This document shows positions 6,584-11,701 of a DNA stretch of 12,046 nucleotides, in pieces. The position numbers and the translations under genes were made by a program. The notes beneath the pieces are model-generated. The model worked only from the letters and a program-made list of their open reading frames with translations. It was not told where the DNA came from and ran no database searches. Origin of the DNA: Lachnoclostridium sp. UBA5890 (lineage in GTDB: Bacteria > Bacillota > Clostridia > Lachnospirales > Lachnospiraceae); assembly GCA_002431395.1 (NCBI GenBank), contig DJEU01000011.1:1-12046 (forward strand), written 5' to 3'. Positions within the stretch are counted from its first letter, which is position 1. Each line of letters begins with the position of its first letter.

Positions 6584-7915
6584 TTATGGTTCCAGTCGGT
6601 TCAAGTCACGTGGAAACAATGTTGTCTCGCGCACGTTGTCCTCGCCCAAAAGTTTCATTGTGATACGCTCCAGTCCGATTCCCAGACCTCCGTGTGGCGG
6701 CATGCCGTGGCGGAACACCTGAAGATAATGTTCCATTCCCTCTTCGGTCATTCCTCTCGCCGCAATCTTTTCCTCGAGCATATCCAGATCGTGGATACGC
6801 TGTCCGCCGGTCGTCACTTCCAATCCGTCAAAGAGCAGGTCAAAACTCAATGTAAATTTCGGATCTTCCGGATCATCCATCGCATAAAATGGACGTTTCT
6901 TCGAAGGATAATGAGTGACAAATACGAAATCTGCCCCGTATTCTTCTTTGAAATATTTTCCTATTAACATCTCTTCTTCCGGCTCCAGATCGTAAGGATT
7001 GCGAATCTTGCGATCGTATTTTTCTGACACGAGACGCTTTGCTTCATCAAAATGAACCTGCGGGATCTCGTCTGTCTTTGGAAGTGTGACGCCAAGCATT
7101 TTCAGCTCTTTTGCGTATTCTTTTTCCAAAAGTTTCATTGTATATTGTAAAAATCCGGTTTCCATCTCCATAATATCCTGGAAACTGTCGATATAACCCA
7201 TCTCAAAATCAAGCGATGTGTATTCGTTCAAATGACGTTTGGTATTGTGTTTTTCTGCACGAAATACCGGTGCTGCCTCAAATACACGGTCAAATACACC
7301 GACCATCATCTGTTTATAAAACTGTGGACTCTGCTCAAGTACGGCAGGTCTGTGAAAATATTCCAATTTGAAAATATTGGCTCCGCCCTCGGCACCTTTG
7401 GCACCAATCTTCGGGGTATGAATTTCTGTAAATCCTTGTGAAAATAAGTAATCGCGGAATCCTCTAACGATTCCTTCCTGAATCTTGAATTTTGCCCGTT
7501 CTCTGACATTTCGAAGTGAAATCGGACGAAGATTTAATTTTGTCTCGAGTGATGTGTTTAATTTCCATTTGCTGATCGGAATCGGCATCGGCTCTTTCGG
7601 TTCAGACAAAATGGTAACTTCTGTCAACCGAATCTCAAATCCGTTCGGTGCACGATCCTCCAATGCAACGACTCCGCTGACTTCGACGGTCGCTGCCTCT
7701 TTCAGCTCCTTCTCCTTAACCGCACCGGTCTCAAAGACGGTCTGCACCAGCCCTTCCCGTTTTCTCAACACGACGAAAGCAACATCTCCCATATCGCGTA
7801 TGGTGTGAATTGCTCCGTTCATCCGAATCTCTTTTCCTGCCAGGCTGTCTAACTGCGCCAGGACATCCGAGATCTCCATTACTTGTTTTTCTGTGCTTCC
7901 TGTTACAAATTTCAT
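6584..7915 (-). CDS. aspS: Non-discriminating aspartate--tRNA(Asp/Asn) ligase, archaeal type (AspRS2)
   Basis: This 443-residue class IIb synthetase consists of an N-terminal OB fold (about 15-105) and a catalytic core (about 130-443). It lacks the GAD insertion of the roughly 590-residue bacterial AspRS, so it is the archaeal-type AspRS2. Seen are motif 1 around GFTEIHTPKI (161-170), the flipping loop GAKGAEGGAN, the QSPQFYKQ aspartate pocket, motif 2 with FRAEKHNTKRHLNE (R219) and motif 3 GIGLERI (R417). His37 (GAIHTIRD) and Pro90 (DRAPNGFE) align with Trp26 and Lys85 of archaeal AspRS. His and Pro at these sites mark enzymes that also charge tRNA-Asn, which fits the adjacent gatCAB. ATG 7915 follows GGAGG with a 5-base spacer. 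A longer open frame to 7972 has no ribosome site and overlaps a leader hairpin. Expression should be governed by the upstream T-box. Confidence 0.95.
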   Translation of the reverse strand: MKFVTGSTEKQVMEISDVLAQLDSLAGKEIRMNGAIHTIRDMGDVAFVVLRKREGLVQTVFETGAVKEKELKEAATVEVSGVVALEDRAPNGFEIRLTEVTILSEPKEPMPIPISKWKLNTSLETKLNLRPISLRNVRERAKFKIQEGIVRGFRDYLFSQGFTEIHTPKIGAKGAEGGANIFKLEYFHRPAVLEQSPQFYKQMMVGVFDRVFEAAPVFRAEKHNTKRHLNEYTSLDFEMGYIDSFQDIMEMETGFLQYTMKLLEKEYAKELKMLGVTLPKTDEIPQVHFDEAKRLVSEKYDRKIRNPYDLEPEEEMLIGKYFKEEYGADFVFVTHYPSKKRPFYAMDDPEDPKFTLSFDLLFDGLEVTTGGQRIHDLDMLEEKIAARGMTEEGMEHYLQVFRHGMPPHGGLGIGLERITMKLLGEDNVRETTLFPRDLNRLEP

Positions 7916-8058
7916 GAGTACCTCCTTCTGTAGATGCCAATGTTCCAAATTCAAAAGACAGCTCGCCGGCATGCGGCGTCTTTTTTGGTGGCTCTACGAA
8001 ACAAATTTTTGTTCTGCTCCGGCTCTGAAACTTGTTTTTAAGTATATTTTTCTATACT
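7916..8058 (-). other. 3' leader between the T-box terminator and aspS
   Basis: No gene is seen in this stretch. It holds an AT-rich hairpin (8035-8063: AGTATA/TATACT extended by T5/A5, overlapping the terminator's T tract) and a stronger hairpin at 7953-7984. In the latter, AAAAGA pairs with TCTTTT and CGCCG with CGGCG, around a CATGC loop with a five-base bulge on one side. The stretch ends with the aspS ribosome site, GGAGG at 7925-7921. The second hairpin may be a further attenuation or mRNA-stability element. Confidence 0.5.
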
Positions 8059-8100
8059 AAAAACCCGCCTCAGCAAAGCCTGAAGCTTCGCCGGGACGGG
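8059..8100 (-). terminator. T-box-controlled intrinsic terminator
   Basis: A long hairpin runs from CCCGTCCCGGCGAAGC (8100-8085) to GCTTTGCTGAGGCGGG (8079-8064). It has about 16 pairs, one C-A mismatch and a small loop, followed by five T residues. Its 5' arm contains the ACCCGTCCC bases needed by the antiterminator, so the two structures exclude each other. Confidence 0.92.
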
Positions 8101-8328
8101 TATCAATGTTCTCATTTCTTACCCGCGGTACCACCCGCGTTGAAAATTCATGGAATTTTCCTCTTTTCTGACAGATAACGGTGCGACCCGTGCAAGCCTA
8201 CTCTAGTTCAGCTTACCTGCTCCGGAATGTTCTCCTGCTTACCGCTTCCGTGAGTGCGCTCTCAGTCGGTGACGCCTCTTCCTGTCGTAAGGTCACTGCA
8301 TAAGCAATCGTTTCCTTCTTTGCCTTTG
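8059..8328 (-). promoter_or_regulatory. T-box riboswitch leader of aspS-gatCAB
   Basis: This is a tRNA-sensing leader on the minus strand. Stem I is closed by CTTAC (8291-8287) pairing with GTAAG (8216-8212) and by AGGAA with TTCC. Its 3' specifier side reads GGAGAACA, so the likely specifier is AAC (Asn) at 8231-8229, followed by the usual A; a Glu GAA overlaps it one base upstream. The conserved T-box TGGTACC lies at 8133-8127. The antiterminator forms when GGG pairs with CCC and GCGGGT with ACCCGT, leaving TGGTACC bulged to bind the uncharged tRNA end. The competing terminator is listed separately. The conserved CTGAAC...GAGTAGG linker after stem I is also present. Uncharged tRNA should switch the whole operon on. 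Class is certain; the specifier is assigned by hand folding. Confidence 0.93.
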
Positions 8329-8334
8329 TCTGTC

Positions 8335-8363
8335 ATTCTAGCACACTTTTTTTTCGTTGGCAA
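8335..8363 (-). promoter_or_regulatory. Promoter of the aspS-gatCAB operon
   Basis: The minus strand has -35 TTGCCA (8363-8358), a 17-base spacer and -10 TAGAAT (8340-8335); each box matches the consensus at five of six positions. The start point is expected near 8328, about 37 bases before stem I of the T-box. The -35 box begins only 10 bases after the blaR1-like stop codon. Confidence 0.78.
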
Positions 8364-8385
8364 GAAAAAAAACTAATTTTTTTTC
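8364..8385 (-). terminator. Weak A8/T8 hairpin at the end of the blaR1-like gene
   Basis: A perfect inverted repeat of G-A8 and T8-C flanks a four-base loop that contains part of the blaR1-like stop codon. The stem is almost all A-T, so termination is probably weak; no GC-rich terminator is visible before the aspS promoter. Read-through would enter the T-box leader. Confidence 0.4.
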
Positions 8386-10598
8386 ATTTTTTCTTTTTCC
8401 GCCAATAATTTCTCATGCATAATATCGCCGTAACCACTATACATATCCAAATATTCATACGTACTGATCAGGCACTCCGCTTTCTCCAGACGATTCTTCC
8501 ACAAATGATCAATGAATGCTCCCATTTTATCCACATCTTCCTGCGTCACCGCATCCGGATCATAGATTATGCTGTCTTCATCCGTCACATGCTCTTTTCC
8601 ATCTTTTGTCAGATAAAATTGCTGCCATTCATACCCGGCTTTGCCTTTTCCGGAAAATGTCGCCGGTCGCAGACGCAGCATCGTCGATTCTTTCTTATTC
8701 CCCTCGACTGTATAATACTGCTCCCATTTGGTCTGATCCCATACATTTGGCGACGCACTCCAAATTCTTTGTTCCTTCTTGTCATTAACACAATTGAACC
8801 AAATAACCGGTTTATTTTCTTTTTTATAAATCGCACCGGTATCACATACAAAGACCGTTTGCTCCGTCTTTTTCAGGTCACGGACGATACCTCTGCCAGC
8901 CTGATTTTCAAAATTAACACCGCCATCTACCAGCCGCACACGAAATACCGAATCGGATCCATACGAATCGGTTTCTATTTTTTTTCTATTTTTGCTCGTA
9001 TTATTCCAAAATATTACACTGTCCGCAACCTCAAAATTCCAGAAGAACTGCTTCGCAAATTCGGTGTCATAATTCTCGTAGTCCTTGTCCATTTTCTGTG
9101 CGATCTCGTTCGAAGTCCACTTTCCATCATTCCATTCGAACCCGGTCAAACTATGGTGTGTATCCACATACACTTTTCCCTCATTCACATGAATCCACTC
9201 GCCGCTGCTCGAACACGAAACAGAATCTATTTTCTTCACTTCATTGCCCTGCAAAACATATACATCCGCTCCCGTCTTAATCTTCATCGGTTCACTGGTT
9301 TCGGTAACGTCCGTTCGTATCTTGCCGGAAAGTCCGTCTAACACATCGCTTGCGTATTGTTTTTTCGACACAAGGAGTACCGGCTCTCTCTTTTCACCGA
9401 CCGTCACTACAGAAAATAATTTGTATTTCTTTTGATTTTCTTTCAAAAAATCTGTAAATTTTTCATTCCATTTTGTAACATCTTTTATCGTATCTTTTTC
9501 CTGTTCCGCCGCTTTCGAATTGTCGTTTTTTGTCGTTTGCAATTTCTCTATTTTATCCGATGTGGCCGATGAATTTTGTGCTTCTTTTTGTGTCACATTT
9601 CCACATCCACTAAAGGTAAATACCACACTCGCCGCCATAAAAACAGCCAATACTACTTTTGCTTTTCTTTTGTATTTATTTTCTTCCACAATTTTTCGCA
9701 TTCTATTTTTCAACTCCTTTTTTGTTCCCACTGCCGCAGTCGTCGGATAAAAAACAGACAACTTCCGGTCTCGGGATGCGACGCAGATCAGCGTCTTTCC
9801 ATAAGCTATTTTCTGCGTCAGATTCGAGTTTGCTAACACTTTTTCATCACAGGAAATTTCCGCATCTTTTTTTGACAAATAAGCCGCCGCCCACACGAGC
9901 GGATGGAACCAATACACCGCCGTCAACAGGATTCGCAGCAATGACCAGATATGATCTCCCTGCCGGTAATGACACTCTTCATGGCAAATGATCCATTTCA
10001 CCTGTTCTTCCGTAAGCTGATCCAGTCTCTGCGCCGGAAGGTAAATTGCTGTTTTAAACACTCCGTACAAGCATGGCACCTGCACGTTTTCCGTCACATA
10101 TACAGGCAGTTTTCCCTCTCGAAATTTATCAAAAGATTTTCTATTCTTTTTCAGTTTATGTACATAAAAAATATTTGCTGCCAAAACCACCAAAAGAATA
10201 CAACATGTACCAGCAAGCCAAATTTTATCTTTATACGCCTTCCACGCTTCCTGCAGTTTTTCCTGCGCAGAAATCTGCACCGGAGTCTCCTTTTCTTCCG
10301 GGACTGTTATCTTGCTATTTGCAGTTGTATTTTTATGCAGAACAACCGTATTTGACGAGCCTTCCTGCATTTTGTCAGTTTCTATTTCCTTTGTATTTTC
10401 TGTATGATTTTGAACCTGATTCATCATTCCCGACACACCAAAGGAAAAGGTTCCAATATTTACCGGTACAAGCAGACGCAATGCCACAAAAAGCCATATG
10501 GCATATATCAAGCAATGTCTGACTTTCCCGCGAAAAATAACCCGAAACAGCATAACCAGCAAAATCATAACCGTCGATGAGATCATTATTTCCCGCAT
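8373..10598 (-). CDS. BlaR1/MecR1-like M56 metalloprotease with an unusual C-terminal domain
   Basis: This 741-residue integral membrane protein has M56 protease signatures: zinc motif HEECH at 206-210, FHPLVW at 231-236, and the third-ligand region DAEISCDEKVL (E247). Transmembrane segments appear at about 4-22, 30-48, 134-150, around 222-245 and 318-336. The last ends in SGCGN, after which about 400 residues should lie outside the cell. BlaR1 normally has a roughly 250-residue penicillin-binding sensor here with SxxK and KTG motifs. I find no SxxK, and the single KTG (IKTGADVY) has no supporting context, so this domain probably senses something else. ATG 10598 follows AGGGGTG and sits 4 bases after the blaI stop; an upstream ATG at 10634 lies inside blaI and lacks a ribosome site. 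It should cleave or inactivate the adjacent BlaI-like repressor. Confidence 0.88.
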   Translation of the reverse strand: MREIMISSTVMILLVMLFRVIFRGKVRHCLIYAIWLFVALRLLVPVNIGTFSFGVSGMMNQVQNHTENTKEIETDKMQEGSSNTVVLHKNTTANSKITVPEEKETPVQISAQEKLQEAWKAYKDKIWLAGTCCILLVVLAANIFYVHKLKKNRKSFDKFREGKLPVYVTENVQVPCLYGVFKTAIYLPAQRLDQLTEEQVKWIICHEECHYRQGDHIWSLLRILLTAVYWFHPLVWAAAYLSKKDAEISCDEKVLANSNLTQKIAYGKTLICVASRDRKLSVFYPTTAAVGTKKELKNRMRKIVEENKYKRKAKVVLAVFMAASVVFTFSGCGNVTQKEAQNSSATSDKIEKLQTTKNDNSKAAEQEKDTIKDVTKWNEKFTDFLKENQKKYKLFSVVTVGEKREPVLLVSKKQYASDVLDGLSGKIRTDVTETSEPMKIKTGADVYVLQGNEVKKIDSVSCSSSGEWIHVNEGKVYVDTHHSLTGFEWNDGKWTSNEIAQKMDKDYENYDTEFAKQFFWNFEVADSVIFWNNTSKNRKKIETDSYGSDSVFRVRLVDGGVNFENQAGRGIVRDLKKTEQTVFVCDTGAIYKKENKPVIWFNCVNDKKEQRIWSASPNVWDQTKWEQYYTVEGNKKESTMLRLRPATFSGKGKAGYEWQQFYLTKDGKEHVTDEDSIIYDPDAVTQEDVDKMGAFIDHLWKNRLEKAECLISTYEYLDMYSGYGDIMHEKLLAEKEKMKKN

Positions 10599-10602
10599 AC
10601 GA

Positions 10603-10980
10603 TCACCCCTTCTTTTCTGCATTCGCGCGTGCATTTTTTAATATTTCTTCCAATTCATCCATATCTTTCTCGCTCAAATCCCCCTGCTTCACAAGTGTAC
10701 TCATCATCGCTCCAATACTCCCGTCGTAGATACGCCCCAAAAAACTTTTTGTCTCCGGCATAATCACCTCATCTTTCTGAACGATAGGATAAAAATACTT
10801 CGTTTTCCCCTTCATCTCATACCCAATCACCCCTTTTTCTGTCATTCGACGCAGCATCGTCGCACAGGTACTCTTGCTCCATTTTGTCTTTTTTTCCATC
10901 TGTGCCACAATTTCCATCAAACTACAGGTACCATTTTCCCATAACACCTGCATGATGTACCATTCCTTGCTTGTAATCAT
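10603..10980 (-). CDS. BlaI/MecI-family transcriptional repressor
   Basis: This 125-residue BlaI/MecI/CopY repressor has an N-terminal winged helix: ITSKEWYIMQVLWENG, then the MEIVAQ helix, then the recognition helix WSKSTCATMLRRM at 34-46, and a wing with KGKTKYFYPIV. The C-terminal dimerisation helices include SFLGRIYDGSIGAMMSTLV, the region where BlaI proteins are inactivated by proteolysis. The start is ATG 10980 (GAAAGGA 9 bases upstream) or ATG 10986, two codons earlier with a poorly spaced site. An ATG at 11019 overlaps the -10 box and cannot be used by this promoter. The gene is first in a two-gene operon with the blaR1-like protease, 4 bases apart, and is very likely autoregulated through the twin operators upstream. 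Confidence 0.93.
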   Translation of the reverse strand: MITSKEWYIMQVLWENGTCSLMEIVAQMEKKTKWSKSTCATMLRRMTEKGVIGYEMKGKTKYFYPIVQKDEVIMPETKSFLGRIYDGSIGAMMSTLVKQGDLSEKDMDELEEILKNARANAEKKG

Positions 10981-10996
10981 TTTCATCTTTCCTTTC

Positions 10997-11013
10997 GGTT
11001 TACTTTGTAAACC
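10997..11013. promoter_or_regulatory. BlaI-type operator 1 (over the start point)
   Basis: GGTTTAC-TTT-GTAAACC is a perfect 7-base inverted repeat with a 3-base centre. It lies immediately downstream of the -10 box, covering the expected transcription start, and ends just before the blaI ribosome site. Binding here would block initiation. Confidence 0.85.
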
Positions 11014-11014
11014 C

Positions 11015-11043
11015 ATCATAGCACTGTTGGTTTACGTTGTCAA
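11015..11043 (-). promoter_or_regulatory. Promoter of the blaI-blaR1-like operon
   Basis: On the minus strand, perfect -35 TTGACA (11043-11038), a 17-base spacer and -10 TATGAT (11020-11015). Operator 2 embeds the -35 and operator 1 follows the -10, so a repressor bound at both would fully occlude it. Confidence 0.88.
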
Positions 11044-11045
11044 CC
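11029..11045. promoter_or_regulatory. BlaI-type operator 2 (over the -35 box)
   Basis: GGTTTAC-GTT-GTCAACC has the same 7-3-7 architecture as operator 1, with a single symmetry mismatch. That mismatch is the base that allows TTGACA on the minus strand. Its position is offset from operator 1 by exactly 32 bases, about three helical turns. Confidence 0.83.
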
Positions 11046-11120
11046 ACTATTTGAACATTTTTCACTTTCTTACATATTAGTATAAAAGAACATTTTCATT
11101 ACACTATGCGAGGTTTTCCT

Positions 11121-11627
11121 ATGTATGATTCAAATTGTATCGGGCGAATATTGTCTGCCTCATCCCCTCAGGCAATCGCTAACATATTGGGTTCTGAAAA
11201 ATACAAAACAATCTATGGCCAGGCATTGTTTTATGACTTAGGACAGGGGACCCTGATTGCCGTTTCCATCGAGGGAATCCCAATGCAAGCTGCTTCCTGC
11301 GGCCAACGTGTTCTTGGTTTTCATATTCATGAAGGTGCACGCTGCAGCGGAACTTCGGAGGATCCTTTTGCCGATGCCGGCTCTCACTACAATCCCAGCA
11401 ATTGTCCGCACCCAATGCACGCCGGTGATCTGCCACCTCTTTTCGTAAATAATGGCATGACATGGTTCGCCACAATTACACCTCAATTTACAGTATCCGA
11501 TGTCATTGGCCGCACCGTCATCGTGCATTCTGATCCTGACGATTTTCATACCCAGCCATCCGGAAATTCGGGCAAAAAAATTGCCTGTGGAATGATAAAG
11601 AGGGTAGATGAAAATAGAGCAGGTTAA
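11121..11627 (+). CDS. Cu/Zn superoxide dismutase-like protein, cytoplasmic
   Basis: This 168-residue protein of the SodC fold would dismutate superoxide at a Cu/Zn site. Putative ligands by motif are H68 and H70 (GFHIHEG), H89 (GSHYNP, bridging), H97 and H100 plus D103 (HPMHAGDLPPL), and H136 (VIVHSDPDD). C75 and C156 sit where the conserved disulfide lies. Two oddities stand out: there is no signal peptide, although most bacterial SodC are exported, and the catalytic arginine of the usual GGRLACG motif is Lys153 here (SGKKIACG). The zinc loop is also shortened. I chose ATG 11121, which has GAGG 7 bases upstream; ATG 11106 has no ribosome site and adds only five residues. It is divergent from blaI, with operator 2 about 75 bases upstream. 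The fold is sure; activity is uncertain. Confidence 0.88.
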   Translation: MYDSNCIGRILSASSPQAIANILGSEKYKTIYGQALFYDLGQGTLIAVSIEGIPMQAASCGQRVLGFHIHEGARCSGTSEDPFADAGSHYNPSNCPHPMHAGDLPPLFVNNGMTWFATITPQFTVSDVIGRTVIVHSDPDDFHTQPSGNSGKKIACGMIKRVDENRAG

Positions 11628-11639
11628 TGCCTGCTCTAT
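11614..11639. terminator. Hairpin shared between the SOD and Rpn-type genes
   Basis: A perfect 10-base-pair stem pairs ATAGAGCAGG (11614-11623) with CCTGCTCTAT (11630-11639), around a six-base loop that contains the SOD stop codon. The T run is better on the minus strand (TTTC directly after the stem), so it may serve mainly the convergent Rpn-type gene and only weakly the SOD gene. Confidence 0.6.
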
Positions 11640-11701
11640 GCGATAATTCTCATCCTATTTAAAAACTTTTTCCCACATAATTTCATCAACGTTTTACATT
11701 A

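Noticed and set aside
7264..7460. Second short frames within aspS on either strand as small genes
   Set aside because: They fall inside the conserved catalytic core of AspRS and show no independent ribosome site or family signal.
7916..7972. N-terminal extension of aspS from ATG 7972 (19 extra residues)
   Set aside because: No ribosome site precedes it, it lies across the 7953-7984 hairpin, and ATG 7915 has GGAGG with ideal spacing and gives the normal AspRS2 N-terminus.
8328..8335. TGACAGA near the start of the leader pairing with TCTGTCA before the T-box as an outer closing helix
   Set aside because: Most of TGACAGA lies between the -10 box and the expected start point, so it is probably not in the RNA.
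8415..9341. 308-codon open frame on the plus strand opposite the blaR1-like gene
   Set aside because: It is antisense to a well-supported gene. Its composition (Ile, Phe and His rich) is what the reverse complement of a Lys, Glu and Asn-rich gene gives, and no ribosome site or family signal is seen.
10599..10634. N-terminal extension of the blaR1-like gene from ATG 10634
   Set aside because: It lies wholly within the end of blaI and lacks a ribosome site. ATG 10598 has AGGGGTG and starts directly at the first membrane helix.
10981..11019. N-terminal extension of blaI from ATG 11019
   Set aside because: That ATG is part of the -10 box TATGAT, so the transcript begins downstream of it.
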